A program made the translations under genes and the position numbers. Of a DNA stretch of 64,000 bases, positions 1 through 7,895 are shown one piece after another. Position 1 is the first letter of the stretch. Each line of letters opens with the position of its first letter. The notes under the pieces are model-generated. The model did no database searches. It worked only from the letters and a program-made list of their open reading frames with translations, and was not told where the DNA came from. Origin of the DNA: an uncultured Bacilli bacterium (GTDB taxonomy: Bacteria > Bacillota_I > Bacilli_A > RF39 > UBA660); assembly GCA_934096815.1 (NCBI GenBank), contig CAKOMY010000005.1, forward strand, positions 1 to 64,000, written 5' to 3'.

Positions 1-2
1 AC

Positions 3-28
3 AAAAAAACTAACATTTCTGTTAGTAA
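3..28 (-). terminator. Rho-independent terminator after tRNA-Thr
   Basis: On the minus strand a stem CTAACA/TGTTAG with a GAAA loop is followed by seven T. A second hairpin (arms CTCGAA/TTCGAG at about 38-59) lies between it and the tRNA. The position directly downstream of the tRNA fits transcript termination. Confidence 0.8.
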
Positions 29-72
29 TTTATTACTCTCGAATTTATAAAAGTTCGAGTTTCCTATCAATC

Positions 73-146
73 TGGTGCTGGTTAACAGAATTGAACTGTT
101 CGCTGAAGCTTACCATGCTTCTGTATTGCCACTATACTAAACCAGC
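73..146 (-). tRNA. tRNA-Thr (anticodon GGT)
   Basis: The minus strand folds as a full cloverleaf. The acceptor is GCTGGTT/AACCAGC with discriminator A and an encoded CCA end. The D stem is GTAT/ATAC, the anticodon stem GAAGC/GCTTC has loop ATGGTAA (anticodon GGT, reading ACC/ACU threonine codons), and the T arm AACAG/CTGTT has loop TTCAATT. The variable loop is four bases. It appears to be a single tRNA unit followed by a terminator. Confidence 0.93.
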
Positions 147-198
147 AACTCCAAATATATTATAGAAAATATTTTAATTATCTACAACATATTTTAAT

Positions 199-627
199 TT
201 ATTTTTTAGGCATTTTTAAAACCTTTTTACTTTCTTTATAATTAATATCACTAAATATTTTAGCAAAATCTTCTTGCAGACTTTTAGCCTGCTCATATAA
301 CACGAAGTAATTATAATCGCAAACATCATTAAATTCATCGCTTGAACAGATACATACAGGAATTTCTTTACTTACTTTATTTCTAAAAGTATTAATTATA
401 TAGCTAGCACATGGTGATAAATCAAATGTATCACTACGAAGTGGCATATAATTATCTGTAATTAGTAAATCAAATTTTTTATCACTATTTTTTAATGTTC
501 TAAAATATGCTAGTGCATCCATGCAATTATTTAATCTAAATATGGTTAATTTTTCATCAACTACCTTTAAATCTCTAACAATATTTTTATATTTATAATC
601 ATCATCTTCTACTATTAAAATATTCAT
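199..627 (-). CDS. Stand-alone response-regulator receiver domain
   Basis: A 142-residue protein consisting only of a CheY-like receiver. The acidic pocket is at residues 7-9 (VEDDD), the presumed phosphoacceptor Asp lies in LLITDNYMP near residue 58, and a conserved Ser stands in VCICSSDEF after strand 4. The usual beta5 Lys is not obvious, so the phosphorylation chemistry may be altered. No output domain and no histidine kinase are adjacent. A strong SD (GGGAGG) precedes the ATG. It may relay a signal through a partner protein; its target cannot be read from context. Confidence 0.7.
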   Translation of the reverse strand: MNILIVEDDDYKYKNIVRDLKVVDEKLTIFRLNNCMDALAYFRTLKNSDKKFDLLITDNYMPLRSDTFDLSPCASYIINTFRNKVSKEIPVCICSSDEFNDVCDYNYFVLYEQAKSLQEDFAKIFSDINYKESKKVLKMPKK

Positions 628-680
628 AATAAATACCTCCCATTTTTAATAAATATGCAGTTTCAAATTGGAACCACTTT

Positions 681-1323
681 TTATTTTCTTAATTTATGAG
701 TTATTGCATAGTTAGAAATACTTCTAAAATTTTCATCATATGGATAGACTTGTTGTCCAAATTTTAACCACATCTCTGAGCAAGATGCACCTGATGCAAG
801 TAAATCATGAACTATTTTATTATTTAATGTGTTATTTCCATCTTGCTTATTTAGATCTACACAGCCATCTTCATCATATAATTTACATTGTAAATCGCAT
901 TCTAGTTTATCACACATATAGGTAGGCAAACATAGCTTCTTTTGTTCTATGTGAATCAAATTCTAGAAATAAATTTTCAATTTCTTTTCCATCTAGTATC
1001 CCATCTAATATTTTAGAAACGGCTTCATGCTCTATTCTTTCTTTTTCATTTTTAGATATATCAAACTGAGTTAAATCACCTATAACAGTTTCACCTAATT
1101 CATGAACAGCTAACATTAAAATAACTTTCATTATATCAATATCATAACTATATTCACTTTTCATGGCAAGTGCTAACATTTGAACGCCATAAACATGTTC
1201 AGCATCACTTTCTAGTCTTTCTCTTTTAACATTCTATGTTTTCCAACCAGTTCTAATAACATCTTTTAATTTATTACATAAAACATAATAATTTAAAACT
1301 CTTTCTTCTTTATTCATTTGCAT
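681..1323 (-). pseudogene. Broken HD-domain hydrolase (YfbR/HDDC2-like)
   Basis: The intact gene would encode an HD-superfamily phosphohydrolase, the family of 5'-deoxynucleotidases. The start ATG at 1323 has an AGAAGG SD. The N-terminal part reads MNKEERVLNYY, then meets an in-frame TAG (where a Trp codon would fit) just before NVKRERLESDAEHVYG. The HD core VHELGETVIGD follows from 1179. A frameshift at about 910-925, in a TATATGTGTG stretch, moves the reading into the C-terminal part (CDKLECDLQC to ITHKLRK). Two independent lesions make it a pseudogene unless the assembly is wrong here. Confidence 0.75.
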
Positions 1324-1354
1324 TAAAATAATTACCTTCTAAATCTTATGTATT

Positions 1355-1383
1355 ATATTACAATAAATAATATAGTTATTCAA
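1355..1383 (-). promoter_or_regulatory. Sigma-A promoter of the HD pseudogene
   Basis: Minus strand: -35 TTGAAT (1378-1383), 17-base spacer, -10 TAATAT (1355-1360), about 30 bases upstream of the ATG at 1323. Confidence 0.5.
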
Positions 1384-1488
1384 TTTATTTATCTATTATT
1401 TTATCCATTTTTGTCCATTTTCCAATTAAATAAATATAAAATTTTCTTTTTGATCATTTAAAAACTATATGTGCAGTTTTATGTATTT

Positions 1489-1562
1489 AAAAAATCCCTA
1501 TGATATTTCATAGAGATTTGACGACTTATGGCTTCGAAAGTATCATAAGTACCAATCAATAT
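1489..1562 (-). ncRNA. AbiF-associated small RNA, downstream copy
   Basis: Directly after the abi gene the minus strand has TTGATTGGTACTTATG, a loop containing ACTTTCGAAGC, then CATAAGTCGT. The arms ACTTATG/CATAAGT pair perfectly. A second hairpin (AAATCTCTATGA/TCATAGGGATTT) plus six T at 1489-1519 is a clean terminator. The same core stands upstream of the gene at 2468-2513, with the stem sequence changed on both sides. A -10-like TATACT lies about 10 bases upstream but no convincing -35. It likely corresponds to the structured RNA class reported near abiF genes (family knowledge; not searched here). Confidence 0.6.
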
Positions 1563-1582
1563 TAGTATATAACTTTTATAAG

Positions 1583-2449
1583 TTAATTATTCTTATAAAA
1601 ACCCATTATTTTCAAAATATTATCTATTTCCATTGAGCTAAGTTTACTATCCAAAATCTTTATTTCATTATTAATTAACTTAATAAATACTTTTTTCTTT
1701 TCTTTAGGCAATAAACTTTCCATACATTTCATTATCATGTAAATATTAACTGATTTTTCATGGTAATTTTTTTGAATATATTTAAAAGATATTCTAAATT
1801 TACTATGAAATGAAAATAATCTATCATTATGAGCACATATATTTCTAATCATTGTTATATTTATAATTATTTGTTTTAACACTTTATCTGATAACTTAAA
1901 ATTTTTACTTATACATTGTCTGTCCGATTGTTTTAACATAGCATACAGTCTACTTAATTTTCCAAATGTTAGAATTTTAGTTAATACAAATGGTGGAACA
2001 AATCCATACTTATCAATATAATGTGTAACCGCTTCATGTTTTCCATTTTGTTTACATATTTCTTCTTCTATAACATTAATTGATTCAGTAATAATTTTTT
2101 CACTAACTGTATCATCAAAATTTTCTTTAATTAAATAATTTTTTATACCATACCTTGAAGATATTGTTTCTGCTAGTAAAGATTTTAAAATTATTTCAAT
2201 TTCTAATGAATATTTTAAAAATATACTTCTTAAATTTTTATCAAATTCAAACAAGGCATATATTTCATCAAAGGATACATTCTTTTTATACTCATTATTT
2301 ATATTTTTAAAAACATCTTTATAGGTATTTATAATTGAATAATAAGAATAAGTTTTAAATTTATTTAAAGTATCTTCTTTATTATTAACTGATACACCTT
2401 TTAATATTATATAATCTAGTAATTCATTAGAATTTTTATATTCTTTCAT
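1583..2449 (-). CDS. abiF: Abi family HEPN protein (AbiD/AbiF-like)
   Basis: A 288-residue Abi_2-family protein, the AbiD/AbiF group of phage-exclusion proteins, which are HEPN ribonuclease-like proteins related to the ancestry of Cas13. The C-terminal half holds the HEPN signature RNICAH (R-x4-H) in TMIRNICAHNDRLF. I place the start at the ATG of MKEYKNSNE (2449). An AGGGGGGAG SD precedes it, and the longer frame to 2545 would run through the hairpin RNA and its promoter. The gene sits between two copies of the same small RNA, which suggests RNA control or an RNA cofactor. It most likely aborts phage infection by cleaving RNA; this role is inferred from the family. Confidence 0.82.
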   Translation of the reverse strand: MKEYKNSNELLDYIILKGVSVNNKEDTLNKFKTYSYYSIINTYKDVFKNINNEYKKNVSFDEIYALFEFDKNLRSIFLKYSLEIEIILKSLLAETISSRYGIKNYLIKENFDDTVSEKIITESINVIEEEICKQNGKHEAVTHYIDKYGFVPPFVLTKILTFGKLSRLYAMLKQSDRQCISKNFKLSDKVLKQIIINITMIRNICAHNDRLFSFHSKFRISFKYIQKNYHEKSVNIYMIMKCMESLLPKEKKKVFIKLINNEIKILDSKLSSMEIDNILKIMGFYKNN

Positions 2450-2467
2450 AGCATGCTCCCCCCTAAT

Positions 2468-2513
2468 AAAAAAACGACTCAGGGCTTCAAAAGTTTCCTG
2501 AGTACCAATCAAT
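2468..2513 (-). ncRNA. AbiF-associated small RNA, upstream copy
   Basis: A roughly 45-base transcript is predicted between its own promoter and the abi SD. It reads TTGATTGGTACTCAGG, a loop with ACTTTTGAAGC, then CCTGAGTCG and seven T. Compared with the downstream copy, the stem changes from ACTTATG/CATAAGT to ACTCAGG/CCTGAGT, so pairing is kept by compensatory change while loop and flanks stay constant. The T run makes the hairpin a potential terminator or attenuator ahead of abi. Confidence 0.65.
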
Positions 2514-2516
2514 AAA

Positions 2517-2545
2517 ATTGTATCATAAATTATGATCATCGTCAA
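2517..2545 (-). promoter_or_regulatory. Promoter of the AbiF small RNA / abi gene
   Basis: Minus strand: -35 TTGACG (2540-2545), exactly 17 bases, -10 TACAAT (2517-2522). Initiation would fall at about 2510-2513, the first bases of the conserved RNA element. Confidence 0.7.
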
Positions 2546-2557
2546 TAGTTTGAATTT

Positions 2558-2731
2558 TTAAATATAATCAATTTTAAACTTGTATTTTAAACTATTTAAT
2601 TTTTTTATTTTCATACTAATCGTATCAGCTACTGGTGTTTTTAATATAGTTGCAAGCATAGCAACTCCTTGTTTAGTAAAAAAAATATGGTAAAAATCTT
2701 TTTTTATTTTGCAGTCCCAAATTGGGACCGC
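2558..2731 (-). pseudogene. Fragment of an ORF6N/KilA-N-type phage protein
   Basis: An open frame without start reads VPIWDCKIKKDF, then FFTKQGVAMLATILKTPVAD, and ends at a TAA at 2558. The FTxQGVAML signature is typical of the ORF6N domain of phage-derived antirepressor-like proteins. Only the domain's C-terminal piece remains. A similar remnant (VVPI-stop-NC, about 658-678) lies on the other side of the abi/HD segment. Confidence 0.5.
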
Positions 2732-2756
2732 AAATTTTAATTAATCTAATAAATTT

Positions 2757-2789
2757 AAAAAAAAATTCATGGGTAACCGTGAATTTTTT
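2757..2789 (-). terminator. Terminator of the rimP-truB operon
   Basis: Immediately after the truB stop the minus strand forms AAAAATTCACGG / CC(A)TGAATTTTT with a short loop and a long T tract, a standard intrinsic terminator. Confidence 0.75.
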
Positions 2790-3627
2790 AAAACATTATT
2801 AATGGTTTAATTTTATTATCAAATGGTTCATATAATGCGATATTTTCATCTTCATAAGTAAATAAGATATACTTATTCGATTTTATGTTCATCACATTAC
2901 CATTTTTAATATGCCTATAATCTTCTTCATTATCAATTTTCTTTGTAACTACATCTAAAAAATCAGTTAATTTTAATAATTTATAATTATTATTTTCAAT
3001 ATCTTCTAAAGTATATGCATCATCAATATTAAAATTACCAAGTGTTGTTCTAACTAAACTAGTCATTGTAGCATATGTATCTAAAAATGCACCTATATCT
3101 CTAATTAAAGATCTAATATAAGTTCCTTTAGATACCTTACATTTAATAGTAATAATATCATCCTTAATATCTATAAGTTCAATATCATAAATATTTACCA
3201 TTTTACTAGGTAACTTAACATCAATATTATTTCTTGCATATTCATATAACTTTTTACCATTAACCTTTACGGCGCTATAAATAGGAACTTCTTGATTATA
3301 CGTTCCTTTAAAATGATTTAAAGCATTAATTATTTCATCTTTACTAAAATCTTTTTTACCTTCTTTTAAAACATTTCCAGTTATATCTAAAGTATCAGTT
3401 AAAATACCTAATTTAAAAGATGCAATATATTCTTTATCATGGTTAGTTAAGATATTAGCAAGTTTAGTATATTTACCTATTAAACAAACAAGTACTCCCT
3501 CCGCTAAGGGATCGAGAGTACCTATATGTCCAACACTTTTAGTATTAAATTTACGACAAACCTTATTTACAACATCTCTTGATGTCATACCTTTTGGTTT
3601 ATTTACAACTAGCAAACCATTATTCAT
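2788..3627 (-). CDS. truB: tRNA pseudouridine(55) synthase
   Basis: TruB makes pseudouridine 55 in the T loop of tRNAs. The catalytic motif GTLDPLAEGVL, with the nucleophilic Asp, is near residue 38, and the N-terminal LLVVNKPKGMTSRDVV is typical. At about 279 residues it is of normal length. I choose the ATG of MNNGLLVVN (3627), which overlaps the rbfA stop by 8 bases and has a GGAAGC SD; upstream ATGs would reach further into rbfA. It is the last gene of the rimP operon and is followed by a terminator. Confidence 0.95.
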   Translation of the reverse strand: MNNGLLVVNKPKGMTSRDVVNKVCRKFNTKSVGHIGTLDPLAEGVLVCLIGKYTKLANILTNHDKEYIASFKLGILTDTLDITGNVLKEGKKDFSKDEIINALNHFKGTYNQEVPIYSAVKVNGKKLYEYARNNIDVKLPSKMVNIYDIELIDIKDDIITIKCKVSKGTYIRSLIRDIGAFLDTYATMTSLVRTTLGNFNIDDAYTLEDIENNNYKLLKLTDFLDVVTKKIDNEEDYRHIKNGNVMNIKSNKYILFTYEDENIALYEPFDNKIKPLIMF

Positions 3628-3970
3628 TTGCTTCCGCATGAATTTCATCAATTATTTCATCAATATGTTCTCCATATTCAGTAGATTCATCATAAACAAA
3701 TCTAATTTCAGGAGTATTTCTTATATCAATTCTTTTAGCAAGTTCAGTTCTTAAAAATGAAGATGCATTGGTTAATTCTGCTTGAACCTCTTGTTTTTCA
3801 TAATCTCCATAAAAAGTATAGAAAACTTTACACATTGATAAATCATTAGTAACTCTAACTTCAGTAATAGTTACACTTTTAATTATCTCATTATGAACTT
3901 CTTCATAAATAATAGAAGATAATTCTCTTAAAATTGAAGATGCAATTCTTTCTAATTTAATTTTACTCAT
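3620..3970 (-). CDS. rbfA: Ribosome-binding factor A
   Basis: RbfA (116 residues) is a KH-fold factor that binds the 30S subunit and helps mature the 5' end of 16S rRNA. The sequence starts MSKIKLERIASSILRELSSI and shows the family core VTITEVRVTNDLSMCKVFY near residues 32-50. Its ATG overlaps the infB stop in an ATGA, showing translational coupling. The acidic C-terminus (YGEHIDEIIDEI) is usual. Confidence 0.93.
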   Translation of the reverse strand: MSKIKLERIASSILRELSSIIYEEVHNEIIKSVTITEVRVTNDLSMCKVFYTFYGDYEKQEVQAELTNASSFLRTELAKRIDIRNTPEIRFVYDESTEYGEHIDEIIDEIHAEANE

Positions 3971-6069
3971 TTTCTTTTTACCTCAATCATTTCATATGTT
4001 TCAAAACAATCTCCTTCTTTTAAATCATTAAAGTTTTCGATTGTAATACCACATTCATAACCACTTTTAACCTCTTTAACAGTATCTTTTTCTCTTTGAA
4101 CTGATGAAATTGTACCATCATAAATTATTACACCATCACGAATAACTCTTACTTTAGATTTATTCTTAATAACACCATTAGTTACAATACATCCAGCAAT
4201 TGTACCAACTTTACTAAATTTAAATAATTTTTTAACTTCAGCATTGCCAATAGTTTTTTCTTCGTATTCAGGTTCTAACATACCTTTCATAGCTGATTCC
4301 ATTTCTTCAACTAATTTATAGATAATTTGATATAATCTAATTTCAACATCATATCTCTTAGCAACTTCTTTAGTAATAGCAGATGGAACTACATTAAAAC
4401 CAATAACAATCGCATTAGAAGCATTGGCAAGAACTATATCACTTTCAGTAATTGTTCCTATTCCACTTCTAATTACTTTAATTTTAACGCCTTCAACATC
4501 AATTTTTTCTAAAGAGTTTTTAACTGCTTCTTCAGAACCTCTAACATCACATTTTAGAACAACATTAATTTCTTTAACACCTGATTTAATCTTATTAAAT
4601 AAATCATCAAAGCTAATTACTTCCTTTTTATTATTTTTATTTCTAAAGGCAATTTCTCTAGCTTCAGCAATTTCTCTAGCTTGTTTTTCAGATTCAAAGG
4701 CCATGAATTTATCTCCAGCTGAAGGATTACTTGCAAGACCAGTTATTTCAACAGGAGTACTTGGTCCAGCAGTTAAAATATTTTCACCCTTGTCATTACG
4801 AAGAGTTCTAATACGTCCATGAGTAGTACCTACAACAATTGGATCTCCTAATCTTAAAGTACCATTTTGGATAAGTAAACTTGCTACTCCTCCCATATTT
4901 TTATCTATTCTTGATTCAATAACTGTACCAATTGCATATCTATTTGGATTTGCTTTAAGTTCACTTACTTCAGCAATAGCAAGTACTGTTTCAAGTAGTT
5001 TATCAACGCCCATACCAGTTTTAGCAGAAATATTTACAAATGGAACAGTTCCACCCCATGCTTCAGGAGTAATATTTAAAGCAGCCATTTCTTCCATAAT
5101 TCTTTCTGGGTTAGCATCTGGTTTATCCATTTTATTAACAGCAACTACAATTGGAACGTTTGCAGATAAAGCATGATCTACTGCTTCTTTAGTTTGAGGC
5201 ATAACCCCATCATCAGCAGCAACTACAATAATTACGATATCCGTAATACTTGCTCCTCTTGCTCTCATTTCGGTAAATGCGGCGTGTCCTGGAGTATCTA
5301 TAAATGTTATTTTACTTCCATTATAATCAATTTGATAAGCACCAATTGCTTGAGTTATACCACCTGCTTCTCCTTCAGCAACATTACTTGATCTAATGTA
5401 GTCTAAAAGAGTTGTTTTACCATGATCAACATGTCCCATAACAGTTATAACTGGAGGTCTATTAATTAAATCATCCGGATTATCAACAATTTCATATTCT
5501 TCAAAATTAGTAATATCTCTTGTTTCTTCCCTTTTTAAAGTCTTTCCATAATCAAGAGCTAAAATTTCAGCTGTTTCAAAATCAATACTTTGATTTAAAT
5601 TAAGCATTGTTCCTAAACTCATTAATTTCATAATAATTTCATTATTACTCTTACCTAATTTAGTAGCAATATCTGCAACTGTATCTCCTTCTTTATAAAG
5701 AATAATATTTTCATCTTTTTTATTACTTTCTAATTTAGATTTATTTTTATACATATCTTTCTTTTTATTTAAATATTCTAAATTATCTTTATTAACTTTA
5801 TTATTCTTTTTCTTTAATTTTTGATTTTTTTCACTATATTCATGATTATCTCCAAGTAATTCATCAACAGCATCATCTAAGGCATCAATTTCTTCAAATG
5901 AAGCATCACTATCAGTACTAATTAAATTCATTGAGTTATCAAGCATAATAATTGCATCATCATCTAACATAAAGTTTCCATCTGTTGCTTTATATCCTAA
6001 ATCACGACATTTGTTAAGTACTTCTTGGACTGTAAATCCCATTTCACTAGCATATTCTTTTATAGTCAT
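3967..6069 (-). CDS. infB: Translation initiation factor IF-2
   Basis: The GTPase that delivers initiator tRNA to the ribosome. At 700 residues it is near the short Firmicute form. An IF2_N helix at the N-terminus (MTIKEYASEMGFTVQEVLNK) and a second IF2_N domain at about 120-175 flank a lysine-rich linker. G motifs are G1 GHVDHGKTTL near 213, G3 DTPGH and G4 NKMD. Domains II to IV follow to residue 700. It lies 18 bases from ylxR, which has no ribosomal L7Ae-like gene beside it, unlike Bacillus. TGA is the stop codon, evidence for the standard code. Confidence 0.97.
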   Translation of the reverse strand: MTIKEYASEMGFTVQEVLNKCRDLGYKATDGNFMLDDDAIIMLDNSMNLISTDSDASFEEIDALDDAVDELLGDNHEYSEKNQKLKKKNNKVNKDNLEYLNKKKDMYKNKSKLESNKKDENIILYKEGDTVADIATKLGKSNNEIIMKLMSLGTMLNLNQSIDFETAEILALDYGKTLKREETRDITNFEEYEIVDNPDDLINRPPVITVMGHVDHGKTTLLDYIRSSNVAEGEAGGITQAIGAYQIDYNGSKITFIDTPGHAAFTEMRARGASITDIVIIVVAADDGVMPQTKEAVDHALSANVPIVVAVNKMDKPDANPERIMEEMAALNITPEAWGGTVPFVNISAKTGMGVDKLLETVLAIAEVSELKANPNRYAIGTVIESRIDKNMGGVASLLIQNGTLRLGDPIVVGTTHGRIRTLRNDKGENILTAGPSTPVEITGLASNPSAGDKFMAFESEKQAREIAEAREIAFRNKNNKKEVISFDDLFNKIKSGVKEINVVLKCDVRGSEEAVKNSLEKIDVEGVKIKVIRSGIGTITESDIVLANASNAIVIGFNVVPSAITKEVAKRYDVEIRLYQIIYKLVEEMESAMKGMLEPEYEEKTIGNAEVKKLFKFSKVGTIAGCIVTNGVIKNKSKVRVIRDGVIIYDGTISSVQREKDTVKEVKSGYECGITIENFNDLKEGDCFETYEMIEVKRK

Positions 6070-6087
6070 ATAAGTATCATTCCTTTC

Positions 6088-6342
6088 TTATACTAATTCT
6101 TTTAAAGTCTCGTATACATCATCACTTACATCCATATTAAAAATATGGTTTAAAACTTTTTTCTTTCTTGCTTCTTCAATAATTTCTTTATCTTTTTTTA
6201 AATAGCATCCCTTACCATTTAATTTACCTGTTAAATCTCCAACTATTTTATCATCACTAACGACAATTCTAAGTAGTTCTTTCTTAGGTAATTTTTCATG
6301 AGTAAGAACACACATACGCATTGGTACTTTCTTAGTTTTCAT
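6088..6342 (-). CDS. ylxR: YlxR family RNA-binding protein
   Basis: A small basic protein (about 84 residues) of the YlxR/DUF448 family, normally found between nusA and infB as here; reported roles include RNase P modulation and gene regulation. The signature RMCVLTHEKLPKKELLRIV sits at residues 9-27, followed by GKLNGKGCYL. I choose the ATG of MKTKKVPMRM (6342), which overlaps the nusA stop by 11 bases. The overlap implies coupling with nusA. Confidence 0.9.
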   Translation of the reverse strand: MKTKKVPMRMCVLTHEKLPKKELLRIVVSDDKIVGDLTGKLNGKGCYLKKDKEIIEEARKKKVLNHIFNMDVSDDVYETLKELV

Positions 6343-7450
6343 TTCCCTCAGCATTAACTTGGTCTAATGTTTTAACATTTATACGATATTTTGTTAATCT
6401 ACTAGCAAGTTTAATATTTATACCTTTCTTACCAATAGCAAGAGATAAGTTTTCATTATTTACAATTGCAAGTGCTTCTCTATTTTTAGTGTTATCTATA
6501 ATGTTTACAATAACATCTTTAGCAGGACTAAGTGCATTAGCAATAAATGTAGCATCATCTTCATCATATTTAATTAAATCTACTTTTTCACCATTTAATT
6601 CTTTTAAGATATTCGCAATACGAGTTCCTTTTTCACCAATACATGTTCCAATAGCATCGATATTATTAACGGTACTATAAACTGCAACTTTACTTCTAAC
6701 ACCTGGTTCTCTAGCCACGTTATATAAAACTAAAGTTCCATCGGCAAGTTCTGGAATTTCAACTTCAAATAATCTTTTAACAAAATTGGTATTTTTTCTT
6801 GAGCAAAGAATAAGTGGTCCTTTAGTACTTTCTTCTACTTTTGTTAAATAAACTCTAATTGAAGAACCCATCTTAACTGTTTCTCCAGGAATCATTTCAC
6901 TTTTTGGTAACACTCCTCTAGCACGTCCTAAATCAACATAATAGTTTTTATTATCTTCCATAGCAAGCATACCAACCATTATTTCATCTTGTTTTCCAAT
7001 GTATTCATTAACAATTGAAGTACGTTCTGCTTCTCTTATTTTTTGAGTTAATACTTGTTTAGCCGTAGAAACTGCAACTCTTCCAAAATCTTTAGGAGTA
7101 ACTTCTTGTTTAATTGTTTCTCCAACTTGTGCATCTGGATCAATTTTTTTAGCATCTTCTAGAAGCATTTGAGCATCTTCTGGAATTTCCGGTTCTCCAT
7201 AAGTAATATTTCCCTCTTCATCAACTATTTCTGGTCCATCAATATAATCATCTACTACTACATAATATGTATAAACTTTAATATCACCAGTATCTTTATT
7301 AATTTCTACTTTAACATTACTCTTAGAATGAAAATTCTTTTTATAAGCTGTAATTAATGCTTGCTCCATACTTGCAAAAATATAATCTTCATCAATAACT
7401 AAATCTTTTGCCATATTTTTTAAGGCTTTAATAAATTCTTTTCCGTCCAT
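6332..7450 (-). CDS. nusA: Transcription termination/antitermination factor NusA
   Basis: NusA binds RNA polymerase and nascent RNA and modulates pausing, termination and antitermination. The 372 residues comprise the N-terminal RNAP-binding domain (1-125), an S1 domain (about 135-200) and two KH domains (to about 360, with CIGEKGTRI and AIGKKGINIKLA GxxG loops). No C-terminal acidic repeats are present, as in other Firmicutes. It starts 2 bases after the rimP stop. Confidence 0.95.
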   Translation of the reverse strand: MDGKEFIKALKNMAKDLVIDEDYIFASMEQALITAYKKNFHSKSNVKVEINKDTGDIKVYTYYVVVDDYIDGPEIVDEEGNITYGEPEIPEDAQMLLEDAKKIDPDAQVGETIKQEVTPKDFGRVAVSTAKQVLTQKIREAERTSIVNEYIGKQDEIMVGMLAMEDNKNYYVDLGRARGVLPKSEMIPGETVKMGSSIRVYLTKVEESTKGPLILCSRKNTNFVKRLFEVEIPELADGTLVLYNVAREPGVRSKVAVYSTVNNIDAIGTCIGEKGTRIANILKELNGEKVDLIKYDEDDATFIANALSPAKDVIVNIIDNTKNREALAIVNNENLSLAIGKKGINIKLASRLTKYRINVKTLDQVNAEGNEN

Positions 7451-7452
7451 AA

Positions 7453-7704
7453 CTATCCTCTTTCTTTACTTGATATATCAAGTACATATTCTTCTTCTAT
7501 TAAATCCAACTTATCAATTATTGGATTAATAATGTTTGTTGCTTCAACTATTGTATCTAAATCAATTCCATTAACCTTATCTAACACTATTTTTAAGAAG
7601 TAGTAATTATTTTCGTTAACAAAATCAACTGAATCAACAATAATATCCATCTTATTCATTGGCTCTGTAATCTCTTTTTTAATAATATCTAACTTTTCTT
7701 TCAT
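7453..7704 (-). CDS. rimP: Ribosome maturation factor RimP, N-terminal domain only
   Basis: RimP assists 30S assembly. This copy has only 83 residues against about 150 for the family. It matches the N-terminal alpha/beta domain (VDSVDFVNENNYYFLKIVLDK, then EYVLDISSKERG, the usual end of that domain). The C-terminal SH3-like domain is absent and nusA starts at once. I see no frameshifted remnant, so it looks like a stable shortening rather than a fresh truncation. A strong SD (AGGAGGC) precedes the ATG. Confidence 0.8.
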   Translation of the reverse strand: MKEKLDIIKKEITEPMNKMDIIVDSVDFVNENNYYFLKIVLDKVNGIDLDTIVEATNIINPIIDKLDLIEEEYVLDISSKERG

Positions 7705-7725
7705 ATGCCTCCTAAATATTAATAA

Positions 7726-7747
7726 AAGTGGGATATAAAGCCCACTT
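7726..7747 (-). promoter_or_regulatory. Hairpin in the 5' leader of rimP
   Basis: A 7-bp stem AAGTGGG/CCCACTT with an 8-base loop sits between the predicted start of transcription and the rimP SD. It lacks a T run, so it is a leader structure rather than a terminator; its role is unknown. Confidence 0.5.
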
Positions 7748-7764
7748 AAATCTGTAACAACTAT

Positions 7765-7794
7765 ATTTTAACACTTATACACTTATATTGTAAA
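7765..7794 (-). promoter_or_regulatory. Promoter of the rimP-nusA-infB-truB operon
   Basis: Minus strand: -35 TTTACA (7789-7794), 18-base spacer, -10 TAAAAT (7765-7770), about 60 bases upstream of rimP. Confidence 0.5.
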
Positions 7795-7834
7795 GAAAAA
7801 ATTTTTTACAACATCTATCTCTATATTCTAAAAT

Positions 7835-7892
7835 AAAACTGGAATTATTTAAGTGAGGTGATTTACACTTTTTTATTACAAATTCCAGTTTC
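7835..7892 (-). terminator. Terminator of the HAD phosphatase gene
   Basis: Minus-strand arms AAACTGGAATT and AATTCCAGTTT enclose an inner stem AAGTG/CACTT and are followed by TTTATTTT. The structure begins a few bases after the stop at 7896. Confidence 0.6.
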
Positions 7893-7895
7893 TAC

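Noticed and set aside
2452..2463. G6 tract in the abi SD as another phase switch
   Set aside because: It is part of a strong SD (AGGGGGGAG). Slippage would shift spacing slightly, but the start is close and the context differs from the G7 promoters.
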